From contig LVZA01000001.1 of NCBI GenBank assembly GCA_023101505.1, forward strand, positions 1,426,001-1,490,000: a stretch of 64,000 nucleotides of DNA, in the 5' to 3' direction. Source of the stretch: Pasteurellaceae bacterium Pebbles2 (GTDB taxonomy: Bacteria > Pseudomonadota > Gammaproteobacteria > Enterobacterales > Pasteurellaceae). Shown in pieces: positions 9,233 through 20,634 of this stretch. The first letter of the stretch is position 1, and each line of letters opens with the position of its first letter. The notes under the pieces are model-generated. The model was not told the DNA's origin, made no database searches, and was given only the letters and a program-made list of their open reading frames with translations. The translations under genes and the position numbers were made by a program.

Positions 9233-10165
9233 CTAAACCGCGGTTAAAAATTCCAGTGTTTCTGCTCGAGTAGGAATAGACGGCTGTGCACCAGCTCGAG
9301 TAACGCTAATCGCCGCCGCTGCGTGTGCAAAGCGAATGGCTTCCGCCAACGGTTTTTTGGCTAATAATGCACTCACCAATGCACCGTTAAAAGTGTCGCC
9401 AGCTGCAGTGGTGTCGGTGGCTTCAACTCGAAAGCCCGATACAATTTCACCCACGCCATTTTGGCTGACATAAACGCCTTTTGAACCCAGCGTAATCAAC
9501 ACGGTTGGGATACCCTTTTGATGAAAAACTTGTGCAGATTGCACCGCACTTTGCTCGTCTGTAACTTTCACGCCAGTCAAAATTTCGGCTTCTGTTTCAT
9601 TCGGCGTAATCATATCTAATAAAGACAGCAATTCATCGGGCAGCTTCTGTGCTGGAGCTGGGTTTAACACCACCATTTTGCCCGCTTTTTTGGCATAACT
9701 CGCCGCTAAAGCCACTCCTTGCAACGGCGTTTCCAGCTGCATTAACAAGCAATCGCTGCTGGCAATTTGTTGCTGAAGTTGTTCAACCAACGCTTCATCA
9801 ACACAACTATTCGCCCCAGCAGAAATAACAATGCTATTTTCGCCAGATTGAGCCACTTGGATCATCGCGATGCCTGTGGTTTGCTGCGGAATTTCACGAA
9901 TTTGGCTCGTATCAATACCGTCCTGTGCAAAGGCTTGCTTCATCGTACGCCCAATGTCATCATCGCCCACGCAACCAATAAAACGCACATTCACCTGCTC
10001 ATCAGCCAAGCGAGCCGCCGCCACCGCCTGATTTGCCCCTTTGCCACCAAACGCAATATGGTAATTTGAGCCCGTCAGCGTTTCCCCAGGTTTGGCAAAA
10101 TAAGGCACGGAGATCACGTGATCGGCGTTGATGCTGCCGAGAATGGTGAGAGTTTTGGTTATCAT
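9233..10165 (-). CDS. rbsK: Ribokinase
   Basis: The 310-residue PfkB-family kinase has the first signature in AFGGKGANQAVAAARL (about residues 40-55). The second, ATDTTAAGDTFNGALVSALL (about 248-267), contains the catalytic aspartate and anion hole. It phosphorylates D-ribose to ribose 5-phosphate in the cytoplasm. It follows rbsB after a 188 bp gap filled by a REPIN-like element, so it is probably expressed less than the transporter genes. Confidence 0.95.
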   Translation of the reverse strand: MITKTLTILGSINADHVISVPYFAKPGETLTGSNYHIAFGGKGANQAVAAARLADEQVNVRFIGCVGDDDIGRTMKQAFAQDGIDTSQIREIPQQTTGIAMIQVAQSGENSIVISAGANSCVDEALVEQLQQQIASSDCLLMQLETPLQGVALAASYAKKAGKMVVLNPAPAQKLPDELLSLLDMITPNETEAEILTGVKVTDEQSAVQSAQVFHQKGIPTVLITLGSKGVYVSQNGVGEIVSGFRVEATDTTAAGDTFNGALVSALLAKKPLAEAIRFAHAAAAISVTRAGAQPSIPTRAETLEFLTAV

Positions 10166-10188
10166 ATTTTTTACCTAATTCTTGGGGA

Positions 10189-10334
10189 TAGCCCCCCTCA
10201 GCCCCTTGGGCAGCTCCCCCCGCAGGCAGGGGGAGCGAATAGTTTTATCTTTTCTTGATGATAAAAACTCGAAGAAAGAAAACTTCCTTCCCCCTGCTTG
10301 CGGGGGGAAGTCCCCAAAGGGGGAAGGGGGGCTA
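10189..10334. repeat. REPIN/MITE-like inverted repeat element between rbsB and rbsK
   Basis: Two 52-bp arms (10189-10240 and 10283-10334) are inverted copies that agree at about 41 of 52 positions without gaps. Each arm contains its own small palindrome: CTCCCCC/GGGGGAG on the left and CTTCCCCC/GGGGGAAG on the right. The 42-bp centre holds a further near inverted repeat (AGTTTTATC / GATAAAAACT). The C/G runs contrast sharply with the A/T-rich surroundings. Paired REP palindromes of this kind (REPINs) are mobile non-coding elements that can also form mRNA-stabilising hairpins. Confidence 0.8.
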
Positions 10335-10353
10335 ACTTACTACAATGAAAACA

Positions 10354-11259
<906 letters not shown>

Positions 11260-12231
11260 TTAGGCTTTTTTATTACCCAAATAGTTATCTGCTAAAACTG
11301 CAACGAGAATAACTAACGCTTTTGCTATCATTTGATAGTAAGATGAAATATCTAATAAATTCAATGCATTATTTAAGAAACCAATAATTAACGCACCGAT
11401 TAAAGTTCCCATTACTCGCCCTTTACCGCCCATTAAGCTCGTGCCACCCACCACAACAGCGGCAATCGCATCAAGTTCATAAGAAACGCCTGCGGTCGGT
11501 TGGGCAGAAGAAAGGCGAGCAGTAACGATTAGCCCTGCGAGTGCAGATAGAAAACCGCTTACGGCAAACACAAACACCTTGATTTTATTCACATTGATAC
11601 CTGAAAGTTGCGTCGCCGCTTCATTGCCGCCGAGTGCATAAATATAGCGACCAATGCGAGTGTGTTTCAACACATACCACGCCACCGCAAATACGATTGC
11701 CATTAACCAAATCGGCACTGGAATGCCGAATAAATAGCCTGTACCTAAAAAGGCAAATTGATCCGCCGCATCAGAAAAACCTGTGCTAATTGGGCGACCG
11801 TCGGTGTAAACCATTGTTACGCCACGTAAAAGTGTCATTGTTACCAATGTGGCAATAAAGGCTTGCACTTTGCCTTTGGCGACAATCACGCCGCTCACGC
11901 AGCCGAGCAATGTGCCAATTAACAGCGTAAGGGGAACGACAAATAAAATCGGGTATTCTGCCCCCACTAAACTTGCAGCGATTGCACCAGTTAAGGCTAA
12001 AATTGAGCCAACGGAAAGGTCGATCCCTGCGATTAAAATCACAAAAGTCATTCCCACAGCAATAACGGCATTGACCGATGTTTGGCGTAGAATATTAAGA
12101 ATGTTATCAACCGAAAAGAAATCAGGGTTAATCATCGATACAATCGCAATTAACACCAATAATGCGACAATCGAACGTTGTTCCAGCAAAAATCTGCCAA
12201 GCTGAAAAGAGTTTTTGGTTTGTGTAGTCAT
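11260..12231 (-). CDS. rbsC: Ribose ABC transporter permease
   Basis: The 323-residue product is a polytopic inner membrane protein of the RbsC/XylH/AraH family. FVILIAGIDLSVGSILALTG is the family signature, and AVVVGGTSLMGGKGRVMGTL near the C-terminus contacts the ATPase. It forms the ribose channel with RbsA. It lies 9 bp after rbsA and 24 bp before rbsB. Confidence 0.96.
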   Translation of the reverse strand: MTTQTKNSFQLGRFLLEQRSIVALLVLIAIVSMINPDFFSVDNILNILRQTSVNAVIAVGMTFVILIAGIDLSVGSILALTGAIAASLVGAEYPILFVVPLTLLIGTLLGCVSGVIVAKGKVQAFIATLVTMTLLRGVTMVYTDGRPISTGFSDAADQFAFLGTGYLFGIPVPIWLMAIVFAVAWYVLKHTRIGRYIYALGGNEAATQLSGINVNKIKVFVFAVSGFLSALAGLIVTARLSSAQPTAGVSYELDAIAAVVVGGTSLMGGKGRVMGTLIGALIIGFLNNALNLLDISSYYQMIAKALVILVAVLADNYLGNKKA

Positions 12232-12240
12232 TGTGCTTCC

Positions 12241-13731
12241 TTATTGTTTACCAATCGCCGCCGCTAAAAGTTTTTCTTGGGTTGCTTTGCTTCTTGAAAA
12301 CTCACCCGAAATTTCACCATTTCGCATTACTAAAATTCGATCCGACATTCCTAGCACTTCAGGCATATCGCTGGACACTAAAATAATGCTCAAGCCTTCT
12401 TGCTTAAATTTATTGATCAGCTGATAAATTTCCTTTTTCGCTCCCACGTCCACGCCACGAGTAGGTTCATCTAAAATCAGTACGTCGGGGCGAGTCATTA
12501 AGCCCTTAGCAATCGCCACTTTTTGTTGATTACCACCAGACAATAAACCTATCGGCTGATCGGCACTTGGGGTTTTTACGTTAAACAATTCAATAAAATC
12601 ATTCACCACCATTTGCTCCGCTTTTTGATTGATGTGTCCGAGCTTAGAAAAATGCTCAAGTGCAGTGAGCGACATATTTTGTTTGACCGACATTCCTAAA
12701 ATTAAGCCGTCGCCTTTACGATCTTCTGAAATATAAACAATGCCGTGCAACAAGCCATCTTGCGATGTTTTAATCGAAATCTCTTGATTATTTAACCGCA
12801 CTTTTCCTGCCGTTTTCGGTAATGCTCCGTAAATAACTTTCATCAATTCTGTGCGACCTGCCCCCATTAAGCCTGAAACACCCAAAATTTCACCTTTATG
12901 TAATTCAAAGCTGACGTTATTGACACCGCTGCCCGAGAGATTTTCTACGCTCAATCGCACGTCGCCCACTGGCAAATCCAAATGCGGATATTGTTCTTCT
13001 AATTTACGCCCCACCATCATTTCAATTAAATGATCTTCATCTAAATCTTTAACCGCGGTTTCGCCAATAAATTGCCCATCTCGCAAGACGGTAACGTCGT
13101 CGCAGATCTCAAAAATTTCTTTAATTCGGTGCGAAATATACACAATGCCTCGCCCCTCTTTTTTGAGTTCATCAATGACCTTAAACAACGCTTCGGTTTC
13201 GGTATCCGTTAATGCGTCGGTCGGTTCGTCCATAATGATGACTTTTGACTCAAAACTTAGGGCTTTGGCGATTTCGACCATTTGTTGTTCGCCTATCGAC
13301 AGTTCGCTACAAAGTTGCTTGCTCGAATAAGGAAGATTGAGTTTTGCCAATAATTTATCGGCTTCTGTGTGCATTTTTGCCCAGTCAATCGCCCCGAACT
13401 TGGTAGTAAACTCTCTGCCGAGAAAAATATTTTCTGCAATGCTGAGATTACCGACCAAATTCAATTCTTGGTGAATAATGCTAATCCCAGCTTCTTGTGA
13501 TTGTTTTGGGTTCACGAAATTCGCTTCACGCCCAAGATATGCAATACTGCCAGCATCTTTGCGGTAAATGCCTGTCAGCACTTTCATTAAGGTCGATTTA
13601 CCTGCACCATTTTCGCCCATCAATGCCATCGCACACCCTGCATACACGTTCAAACAGGCGTTCGACAAGGCTTTTACCCCTGGGAAAGATTTATCGATAC
13701 CGCTAATTTTAAGTAAAGTTTCGTGTTGCAT
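12241..13731 (-). CDS. rbsA: Ribose ABC transporter ATP-binding protein
   Basis: The 496-residue product has two fused ABC domains. The first has Walker [10 protein letters not shown] (about residues 39-47), signature LSIGEQQ and Walker [10 protein letters not shown]. The second has a degenerate Walker A (GLMGAGRTE), signature LSGGNQQ and Walker [10 protein letters not shown]. This asymmetry is normal for monosaccharide transporter ATPases. It powers ribose uptake with RbsC and RbsB. Confidence 0.96.
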   Translation of the reverse strand: MQHETLLKISGIDKSFPGVKALSNACLNVYAGCAMALMGENGAGKSTLMKVLTGIYRKDAGSIAYLGREANFVNPKQSQEAGISIIHQELNLVGNLSIAENIFLGREFTTKFGAIDWAKMHTEADKLLAKLNLPYSSKQLCSELSIGEQQMVEIAKALSFESKVIIMDEPTDALTDTETEALFKVIDELKKEGRGIVYISHRIKEIFEICDDVTVLRDGQFIGETAVKDLDEDHLIEMMVGRKLEEQYPHLDLPVGDVRLSVENLSGSGVNNVSFELHKGEILGVSGLMGAGRTELMKVIYGALPKTAGKVRLNNQEISIKTSQDGLLHGIVYISEDRKGDGLILGMSVKQNMSLTALEHFSKLGHINQKAEQMVVNDFIELFNVKTPSADQPIGLLSGGNQQKVAIAKGLMTRPDVLILDEPTRGVDVGAKKEIYQLINKFKQEGLSIILVSSDMPEVLGMSDRILVMRNGEISGEFSRSKATQEKLLAAAIGKQ

Positions 13732-13744
13732 AATTTCACCCAGT

Positions 13745-14164
13745 TTAAAATGGCACGCCCGAATATAAAATCACGTTAGCATAAGGCGAACATTCGCCTG
13801 TGCGAACAATGGCTTTGCTGCTGTGTGTCAGCAATTTAAATTGCTCGTGTGAAACATATTCCACCGAAATTTGATTGCCTTGCTCTGCTTGTAAACGCTC
13901 GATTAACGCTAAAACTGCGGTGTAAATTTGTGGATTTTTTTGTTTAATTTCTTCGGCAAGCACCGCACGCTCAACAAACATTTCCGCAACAGCAGTATCG
14001 ACGGTTTGCAAAAAACTTGGCACATTGGCTTTCAACGCTAAATCAATTCGCTCAACGTTGTGCGGAATAGGTAAACCAGCATCGCAAATAGTTAGGCTTT
14101 CTGTATGCCCGAGCGTTGCAATACTGTGAGAAAGCGGTGCATTAAGTAAAGTCGTTTTTTTCAT
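13745..14164 (-). CDS. rbsD: D-ribose pyranase
   Basis: The 139-residue product starts [20 protein letters not shown]. Key catalytic residues lie around His20 and in [17 protein letters not shown]. RbsD interconverts the pyran and furan forms of ribose before phosphorylation. The ATG at 14164 gives the same length as E. coli RbsD; the start at 14188 would add eight residues without support. It is first in rbsDACBKR, behind an RbsR operator. Confidence 0.95.
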   Translation of the reverse strand: MKKTTLLNAPLSHSIATLGHTESLTICDAGLPIPHNVERIDLALKANVPSFLQTVDTAVAEMFVERAVLAEEIKQKNPQIYTAVLALIERLQAEQGNQISVEYVSHEQFKLLTHSSKAIVRTGECSPYANVILYSGVPF

Positions 14165-14208
14165 TTTTATCACCAAATAATTAGGCATAAATTATGCTGA
14201 AAATTTTC

Positions 14209-14224
14209 ATCGAAACGTTTCGAT
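14209..14224. promoter_or_regulatory. RbsR operator upstream of rbsD
   Basis: ATCGAAAC|GTTTCGAT is a perfect 16-bp palindrome of LacI-family type, with the CGAAACGTTTCG core of the E. coli RbsR site. It ends 45 bp before the rbsD start. Confidence 0.8.
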
Positions 14225-14284
14225 AGCTTTTGATGTTAAGTTTAAGAAAAAATAATCAAAAAGGAAAAGAGCAATTTTCAGAAA

Positions 14285-14300
14285 TGTGAACCAGATCACA
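14285..14300. promoter_or_regulatory. CRP site between rbsD and maeB
   Basis: TGTGA-ACCAGA-TCACA matches the CRP consensus at all ten conserved bases. It lies between divergent rbsD and maeB and could serve either. The distance to the candidate maeB start site is about 92 bp. Confidence 0.7.
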
Positions 14301-14363
14301 AAAAATAAATACACTCCCCAAGTGCGGTGAAAAACCACGTATTTTGGCAGTGTATTTATTTTT
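14301..14363. repeat. Perfect 15-bp inverted repeat around a USS at the maeB promoter
   Basis: AAAAATAAATACACT (14301-14315) is exactly complementary to AGTGTATTTATTTTT (14349-14363), with 33 bases between that contain AAGTGCGGT. The right arm overlaps the place where a -35 box for the TATAAT at 14373 would sit. Confidence 0.8.
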
Positions 14364-14372
14364 GGATCGTTC

Positions 14373-14378
14373 TATAAT
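14373..14378 (+). promoter_or_regulatory. Candidate -10 box of maeB
   Basis: TATAAT lies 46 bp before the maeB ATG. There is no good -35 at the usual distance, so an activator may be needed. Confidence 0.5.
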
Positions 14379-14424
14379 GCTCAAGATATTTATTACACAC
14401 AAGCCATAAAATAAGGAAGGAAGT

Positions 14425-16692
14425 ATGTCAGATTTACGTCAAGCAGCGCTCGATTTTCACGAATTTCCAAAACCGGGCAAAATTGAAGTTACCCCAACCA
14501 AATCTCTTGCGACGCAGCGTGATTTAGCGTTGGCTTATTCGCCTGGGGTGGCAGAGCCTTGTTTGGATATTCAAGCCGATCCTGCGAAAGCCTATCGTTA
14601 TACGGCAAAAGGGAATTTAGTGGCGGTTATTTCTAATGGTACTGCGGTGCTGGGGTTGGGAAATATTGGTGCGTTAGCAGGTAAGCCCGTGATGGAGGGT
14701 AAGGGAGTTCTGTTTAAGAAATTCGCTGGCGTGGACGTATTTGATATTGAAATTGATGAGAAAGATCCTGATAAATTAGTGGAAATTATCGCCGCACTTG
14801 AGCCGACTTTCGGTGGGGTGAATTTGGAAGATATTAAAGCGCCTGAATGTTTTTATATTGAGCAAAAATTGCGTGAGCGTATGAATATTCCTGTGTTCCA
14901 CGATGATCAACACGGCACGGCGATTATTAGCTCGGCAGCGGTAATTAACGGTTTACGCATTGTAGGGAAAGACATTGGCAATGTGAAATTAGTGGCTTCG
15001 GGGGCTGGGGCTGCGTCGATTGCGTGCTTAAATTTGTTGGTTTCACTTGGAATGAAGCGTGAAAATATTACGGTTTGCGATTCTAAAGGCGTGATTTATA
15101 AAGGCCGTGATGAAAAAATGGACGCAACTAAGCAACTGTATGCGATTGATGACAACGGCTCTCGCACTTTGGAAGATGCGATTCCAAATGCGGATATTTT
15201 CTTAGGTTGCTCAGCTGCAGGTGCATTAACGCAAGAAATGGTGAAAACAATGGCGGCAAGTCCGTTGATTTTAGCCTTAGCAAATCCAAATCCTGAAATT
15301 ACACCGCCCGAAGCTAAAGCGGCTCGTGCCGATGCGATTGTGTGTACGGGGCGTTCGGACTATCCTAACCAAGTGAATAATGTGCTTTGTTTTCCGTTTA
15401 TTTTCCGTGGTGCATTAGATGTTGGTGCAACAACGATTAACGAAGAAATGAAAATGGCAGCGGTTCACGCCATTGCCGATCTTGCTTTGGCGGAGCAAAG
15501 CGAAGTGGTTACATCAGCTTACGGTGGTGGCGATGAAATTTCTTTTGGTGCAGATTACATTATTCCAAAACCATTTGACCCACGTTTAATCGTGCGTATT
15601 GCTCCAGCAGTGGCGAAAGCGGCAATGGAAAGTGGTGTCGCCACTCGCCCGATTACCGATTGGGACGCTTATTTGGAAAAACTCACGCAGTTCGTTTACA
15701 AAACGAATTTGTTTATGAAACCTGTGTTTGACCAAGCGAAAAAAGACAAAAAACGTGTGTTACTTGCCGATGGTGAAGAAACTCGTATTTTGCACGCCGT
15801 ACAAGAAATTGCAACGTTGGGCATTGCTTATCCTGTACTGGTTGGGCGTGATGACGTTATTACACAACAAATCAAAAAATTGGGCTTGAAAATTGAAGCG
15901 GGCAAAGATTTTGATGTGTTAAATACGGATAATCCTGAAATTTTTGCACAATGCTGGCAGCTTTACCACGGTAGAATGAAACGCAATGGGGTAACGGAGG
16001 CAATGGCGAAACGCCGAATGATGAACAACTCGGCGGCGATTGGTTCAGCTTTGTTAGAATTAGGTTATGCAGATGCGTTGTTATGTGGTTTGGTGGGAAA
16101 TTATGCGTCGAGCTTAACGCTGTTGAAAGAAATTATCGGCGTGAAAGATGAAGCAAAAGTGCCTGCGACGGTGAATGGTTTGGTGTTGAGCGATCGCAAC
16201 TTATTTATCGCCGACACCTTTGTTAATCAAAATCCAACGGCAGAAGAATTGGCGGAAATTACCCTAATGGCAGCAGAAGAAGTGCGCCGTTTTGGTATTG
16301 AGCCACAAGTTGCGCTGATTTCTAACTCAAATTACGGTTCTTCTGACTACCCAAGTGCGGTTAAAATGCGTGAAGTTTTAGCACTTGTGCAAGCGGAAGA
16401 ACCAAACTTGATTATTGACGGCGAAATGCACTGCGATGTTGCTTTAAACCCAACGCTACGCCAAGAATTTATGCCAGATAGCCCACTTAAAGGTGCGGCG
16501 AATTTGTTGGTGATGCCAAGTATGGAAAGCGCACGCATTAGCTTGAATTTATTGCAAGGCACGCAAACGCCAATTACCATTGGGCCTATTTTAATGGGAA
16601 TGAATAAACCAGCGCATATTTTAACCGCACAATCTTCGGTGCGCCGTATTATCAATATGGTGGCAGTTGCCGCAGTGAAAGCGCAACAATAA
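14425..16692 (+). CDS. maeB: NADP-dependent malic enzyme with phosphotransacetylase-like C-terminal domain
   Basis: The 755-residue product has three parts: a malic enzyme N-terminal domain ([20 protein letters not shown]), an NAD(P)-binding domain (about 165-400, [15 protein letters not shown]), and a phosphate acetyl/butyryltransferase-like regulatory domain (about 430-755). It decarboxylates malate to pyruvate and yields NADPH; the C-terminal domain senses acetyl-CoA in E. coli MaeB. Length matches E. coli MaeB (759). An AAGGAAGG Shine-Dalgarno precedes the ATG. It is monocistronic with its own terminator, and divergent from the ribose operon. Confidence 0.96.
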   Translation: MSDLRQAALDFHEFPKPGKIEVTPTKSLATQRDLALAYSPGVAEPCLDIQADPAKAYRYTAKGNLVAVISNGTAVLGLGNIGALAGKPVMEGKGVLFKKFAGVDVFDIEIDEKDPDKLVEIIAALEPTFGGVNLEDIKAPECFYIEQKLRERMNIPVFHDDQHGTAIISSAAVINGLRIVGKDIGNVKLVASGAGAASIACLNLLVSLGMKRENITVCDSKGVIYKGRDEKMDATKQLYAIDDNGSRTLEDAIPNADIFLGCSAAGALTQEMVKTMAASPLILALANPNPEITPPEAKAARADAIVCTGRSDYPNQVNNVLCFPFIFRGALDVGATTINEEMKMAAVHAIADLALAEQSEVVTSAYGGGDEISFGADYIIPKPFDPRLIVRIAPAVAKAAMESGVATRPITDWDAYLEKLTQFVYKTNLFMKPVFDQAKKDKKRVLLADGEETRILHAVQEIATLGIAYPVLVGRDDVITQQIKKLGLKIEAGKDFDVLNTDNPEIFAQCWQLYHGRMKRNGVTEAMAKRRMMNNSAAIGSALLELGYADALLCGLVGNYASSLTLLKEIIGVKDEAKVPATVNGLVLSDRNLFIADTFVNQNPTAEELAEITLMAAEEVRRFGIEPQVALISNSNYGSSDYPSAVKMREVLALVQAEEPNLIIDGEMHCDVALNPTLRQEFMPDSPLKGAANLLVMPSMESARISLNLLQGTQTPITIGPILMGMNKPAHILTAQSSVRRIINMVAVAAVKAQQ

Positions 16693-16703
16693 TTAAGATT
16701 TAA

Positions 16704-16745
16704 TCTGCGCCTTAGCGATGACATTTCGTTAAGGCGCATTTTTAT
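16704..16745 (+). terminator. Terminator of maeB
   Basis: TGCGCCTTAGCG (16706-16717) pairs with CGTTAAGGCGCA (16727-16738) and is followed by TTTTTAT. Confidence 0.85.
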
Positions 16746-16772
16746 GCGCTGAAGTTTTCTACCTATTGCGGT

Positions 16773-16803
16773 AAAAAAATCCCCACATTGAGATGTGGGG
16801 ATT
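16773..16803 (-). terminator. Terminator of mglBAC
   Basis: ATCCCCACAT pairs with ATGTGGGGAT (16779-16802); on the minus strand a run of seven T follows. It ends the leftward mgl transcript. Confidence 0.85.
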
Positions 16804-16825
16804 GGTAATAAACAGAATTGAGTTC

Positions 16826-17836
16826 TTATTTTTTCTTCGCGTATTTCAAACTGTCAATCGCCACCGCTAAGATGATAATTGAGCCTTTGATGATGTATTG
16901 CCAGTATGGGTTTACGCCGATGTAGGTTAAGCCATAGTTGATGATGGTGAAGATTAACACACCTGTTACTACGCCGATAATCGTACCCACACCACCTGCG
17001 AATGACACACCACCAACCACGCAAGCAGCAATGGCATCTAATTCATACATAAAACCAAGGTTGTTGGTTGCTGAGCCGATACGACCTGCTTCAAGCATAC
17101 CGCCGAAAGCATAGAATACGCCTGCTAAAGTATAGATAACCAATAAATTCTTCGTCACATTTACTCCTGAAACTCGAGCTGCTTCTGGGTTGCCACCGAT
17201 AGCGAAGATGTTCTTACCAAAACGTGTTTTGTTCCATAAAGTCCACATAATAATAGTGGCGACGATGGCGTAAATGGTAATGTAGGATAATTTAAATGAG
17301 CCTAGACGGAAGAAACCTTGCGCAAATGTGGAGAAGTTTTCCGTAAAGCCTGCGATAGGGGAAGAACCTACGGCATCATAGTAAAGTGAGTTAATACCAT
17401 AAACGATAATCATCGTTCCCATTGTAGCGATAAATGGCGTTACATTGAGAATAGACACGACAAAACCATTGACTAAACCGATAACCGCACCGATAGAGCA
17501 AACGAGTAGCACTACGGCAAAAATTGGCATTTCAGGCAAATCAGGGAACACTCGGTTTAGATTGTCCATTCCTTGTAGCATTGTAGCGGAAACCACCGCT
17601 GCTAAGCCCACTTGGCGACCAGCGGATAAGTCCGTGCCTTGCACCACAAGCAAGCCTGCAATCCCGAGTGCGATGATTAAGCGCACAGAAGATTGGGTTA
17701 AGATGTTACTGAAATTTCGCAAACTCAAGAAACTTGGATCTTGTGCGATAATGACTAAAAGTAGGAGCAATAATACGAAATAAATCGCATTTTGTTTGAA
17801 GAAATCCCAAGTTTTATGTTGTTTCATTGCAGACAT
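16826..17836 (-). CDS. mglC: Galactose/methyl-galactoside ABC transporter permease
   Basis: The 336-residue product is a polytopic inner membrane protein of the RbsC/MglC family. It has LGIAGLLVVQGTDLSAGRQV, the MglC form of the family signature, and AACVVGGVSFAGGVGTIIGV near the C-terminus. It forms the channel for MglB-delivered galactose. An AAGGAAAAG Shine-Dalgarno precedes the start. It is last in mglBAC. Confidence 0.96.
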   Translation of the reverse strand: MSAMKQHKTWDFFKQNAIYFVLLLLLLVIIAQDPSFLSLRNFSNILTQSSVRLIIALGIAGLLVVQGTDLSAGRQVGLAAVVSATMLQGMDNLNRVFPDLPEMPIFAVVLLVCSIGAVIGLVNGFVVSILNVTPFIATMGTMIIVYGINSLYYDAVGSSPIAGFTENFSTFAQGFFRLGSFKLSYITIYAIVATIIMWTLWNKTRFGKNIFAIGGNPEAARVSGVNVTKNLLVIYTLAGVFYAFGGMLEAGRIGSATNNLGFMYELDAIAACVVGGVSFAGGVGTIIGVVTGVLIFTIINYGLTYIGVNPYWQYIIKGSIIILAVAIDSLKYAKKK

Positions 17837-17859
17837 AATTCTTTTCCTTGTAAAACTTG

Positions 17860-19377
17860 TTATAAATATTTCGCAGCAAGTTGCAAAATTTCTTGTTGTG
17901 TGGTGTTTTTGGTTTCTACAATGCCCGCCACACGTCCGTTACTCATCACCAAAATTCGGTCGGTGATACCCAAAAGCTCAGGCATTTCAGATGAAATCAT
18001 AATAATACCTTTATCTTTTTGTACTAATTGCATAATGAGTTGATAAATCTCATATTTTGCGCCCACGTCAATCCCACGGGTTGGTTCATCGAGCATTAAA
18101 ATTTCAGGTTGGGTTAATAGCCAACGCCCGATAACCACTTTTTGTTGGTTACCGCCTGAAAGAGAACCAATCGTCGTGCTGTGCGATGGGGTTTTTACAT
18201 TCATCGAATCAATCACCCATTGGGTATCGCTTTTCATTTTTTTATTGCTGAGCAAACCAAATTTACTAATATAAGATTTCATATTTGAAATCAATGAGTT
18301 AAATTCAATGCTCAAGTTGGAGTAAATTCCTGTGGAGCGGCGTTCTTCTGTTACCAGCGCAAAGCCGTTATTAATGGCTTCAAGTGCGGTGCGATTTTTC
18401 ATAATTTTATCGTGTAATTTCACCGTACCACTTTTGCGTTCACGTACACCGAAAATGGTTTCCACAATATCCGTACGTTTTGCCCCCACTAAGCCTGCGA
18501 TCCCTAAAATCTCACCTTTGCGTAATTCAAAGCTCACGTCTTGAATTGACGGCTGATTAAGTGCGGTTAAATTTTCGACTTTTAAGATTACTTCTTTTGG
18601 TGTATTGGTTTTTTCAGGGAAGCGTTGAGTTAATTCACGACCTACCATCATTGCAACAATGCCGTCCATCGTTGCGCCTTGCACTGGCACGGTGTTGATC
18701 CATTTACCATCACGCAAAATAGTAATTTCGTCGCAAATTTTGAAAATTTCGTCCATTTTGTGGGAAATATAAATAATGCCACAACCACGATCTTTTAATT
18801 TTTGGATAATTTTAAATAAGTGTTCAACTTCTTTTTCTGAAAGAGAAGATGTCGGTTCGTCCATAATCACGATTTTGGCGTGATAAGAGAACGCTTTGGC
18901 AATTTCGATCATCTGCATTTGCGATACAGACAAATTGGCGACTTTCTCTTTCGGATCAATATCAATATCTAATTCGTCGAAAATCGCTTTGGTATCACGA
19001 TACATTTTAGCGTGATCAACAAAAACGCCTTTTAATGGATAACGTCCGAGCCATAAATTATCCATTACATTACGTTGGCGCACCAAGTTTAACTCTTGAT
19101 GAACCATTGAAATCCCATTTTCTAGAGCTTCTTTTGATGTTTTGAAATTAACAGGTTTGTCTAAAAATAGAATTTCGCCCTCATCTTTGGCATAAATCCC
19201 AAATAAGCATTTTAATAAGGTCGATTTTCCTGCTCCATTTTCACCCATTAAAGCGTGAACTGAATGCGATTTCACAGTTAAATTTGCCTTATCGAGTGCT
19301 TTTACGCCGGGGAATGACTTGCTCACATTGGTCATCGTGAGCAGCACTTGGCTGTCTTGGTGTTGTTGCACTGCCAT
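17860..19377 (-). CDS. mglA: Galactose/methyl-galactoside ABC transporter ATP-binding protein
   Basis: The 505-residue product has two ABC domains. The first has Walker [10 protein letters not shown], signature LSVSQMQ and Walker [10 protein letters not shown]. The second has the degenerate Walker [10 protein letters not shown], signature LSGGNQQK and Walker [10 protein letters not shown]. Together with the context of mglB and mglC this identifies MglA. It hydrolyses ATP to drive galactose import. Confidence 0.96.
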   Translation of the reverse strand: MAVQQHQDSQVLLTMTNVSKSFPGVKALDKANLTVKSHSVHALMGENGAGKSTLLKCLFGIYAKDEGEILFLDKPVNFKTSKEALENGISMVHQELNLVRQRNVMDNLWLGRYPLKGVFVDHAKMYRDTKAIFDELDIDIDPKEKVANLSVSQMQMIEIAKAFSYHAKIVIMDEPTSSLSEKEVEHLFKIIQKLKDRGCGIIYISHKMDEIFKICDEITILRDGKWINTVPVQGATMDGIVAMMVGRELTQRFPEKTNTPKEVILKVENLTALNQPSIQDVSFELRKGEILGIAGLVGAKRTDIVETIFGVRERKSGTVKLHDKIMKNRTALEAINNGFALVTEERRSTGIYSNLSIEFNSLISNMKSYISKFGLLSNKKMKSDTQWVIDSMNVKTPSHSTTIGSLSGGNQQKVVIGRWLLTQPEILMLDEPTRGIDVGAKYEIYQLIMQLVQKDKGIIMISSEMPELLGITDRILVMSNGRVAGIVETKNTTQQEILQLAAKYL

Positions 19378-19484
19378 AATTCACCACATAGTTTCTTCAT
19401 TATTATTAGGAGTGTTGCCTCTCTGCCATATTTCATTATGAAAAGCTGTCAGAGAGGCTTTATTCCGCTAAAAGTGCGGTTAAT

Positions 19485-20477
19485 TTATTTTAAGAATTCA
19501 GATAAATTATCTTTATCAACGCCAACATATGGAATACGAACCACTTTGTTGTCGAGTTTCCAGTTAGTGCCTTCGGTCGCTGCTTTACCGTTCGCTAAGT
19601 TGTTTGCTAATTGAACAACTGCTTTACCTTGGTTCACGCCGTCGTTTAACACAGTACCTGCAATTTCACCTTTTTTGATTAATTGCAATACTTCAGGCAA
19701 TGCGTCCACACCGAATACTGGTAATTTTTTGCCGTGTGCTTTCACTGCTTCCAATGCGCCCATCGCCATACCATCGTTGTTTGAAATCACCACTTCGATT
19801 TGGTTTGCTTTTGAGCTAGAAAGCCACGCATCAGTTTTATCTTTCGCCATTGCAGCGTCCCACATACCTGTGTCGATAAACAATTCTTCAGTTTGAATAC
19901 CTTGTTTATTTAATGCTTCAATCACATATTTGGTACGAGCTTCGGCATCTGGGTGGCCTGGTTCGCCTTTGAGCAATACATATTGGATTTTACCGTCTTT
20001 ATTTAAGTCAGCCGCTTGGTTCGCTTTCCAATATTTCGCAATTAAATCACCTTGGATTACGCCAGATTCTTTCGGGTCAGTACCCACATAATAGGCTTTA
20101 TCATAGCTCTCAATGGCTTTTGCGCCTGGGTCTTTGTTGAAGAACACCACAGGAATGTCTTCGCCACGAGCTTTGTCGATAATGGTTTTAGATGCAGCTG
20201 GGTCAACTAAGTTAATAGCAAGTGCTTTCACACCTTTAGAAATTAACACGTCCACTTGGTCATTTTGAATAGATTGCGCATTTTGTGAGTCATTCATCAA
20301 TAATTTGATGTCTTTTAAGCTATCAGCTTCCTTACTGATTTCTTGACGCATCAATGACATAAAGTTATCGTCGTATTTATAAATGGTAACACCAATGCTT
20401 GTGGCGGCTTGAGCTGCGCTCACGCTTACACCTAAACCTACCGCTAATGCAACTGCGCTTAATACTGTTTTTTTCAT
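19485..20477 (-). CDS. mglB: Galactose/glucose-binding periplasmic protein
   Basis: The 330-residue product has a Sec signal peptide (about 24 residues, cleavage near AQA-AT). The mature start is [20 protein letters not shown], the galactose-binding protein signature. The calcium loop DLNKDGKIQ and the sugar-site segment [15 protein letters not shown] are present. It feeds galactose or glucose to MglAC and serves as a chemoreceptor ligand in some species. It is first in mglBAC, behind GalS and CRP sites, with 107 bp before mglA. Confidence 0.96.
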   Translation of the reverse strand: MKKTVLSAVALAVGLGVSVSAAQAATSIGVTIYKYDDNFMSLMRQEISKEADSLKDIKLLMNDSQNAQSIQNDQVDVLISKGVKALAINLVDPAASKTIIDKARGEDIPVVFFNKDPGAKAIESYDKAYYVGTDPKESGVIQGDLIAKYWKANQAADLNKDGKIQYVLLKGEPGHPDAEARTKYVIEALNKQGIQTEELFIDTGMWDAAMAKDKTDAWLSSSKANQIEVVISNNDGMAMGALEAVKAHGKKLPVFGVDALPEVLQLIKKGEIAGTVLNDGVNQGKAVVQLANNLANGKAATEGTNWKLDNKVVRIPYVGVDKDNLSEFLK

Positions 20478-20557
20478 AATAACATTCCTCTTTAGCTGAT
20501 TAAGATGAATTACTCAAAAGGCGACGATTTAGTTCCACTGCATTGAGTAATGTGGTT

Positions 20558-20629
20558 AAGATACAACGTTTTTAGTTTAAATACTGTGATCTCTTTCACA
20601 GAATTGAAAAAATGTGAAAGCGTTTCCAA
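20558..20629 (-). promoter_or_regulatory. mglB control region: CRP site, GalS operator, -10 box
   Basis: TGTGA-TCTCTT-TCACA (20585-20600) is a full CRP consensus. GTGAAAGC|GTTTCCAA (20614-20629) matches the GalR/GalS consensus GTGNAANCGNTTNCAC at all fixed bases but the last. TATCTT on the minus strand (20563-20558) is a candidate -10 that would place the CRP centre near -41, a class II arrangement. Confidence 0.7.
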
Positions 20630-20634
20630 AAAAA

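Noticed and set aside
10189-10334. CRISPR array or plain rho-independent terminator between rbsB and rbsK
   Set aside because: There are only two inverted arms and no direct repeats with spacers. No T-run follows on either strand.
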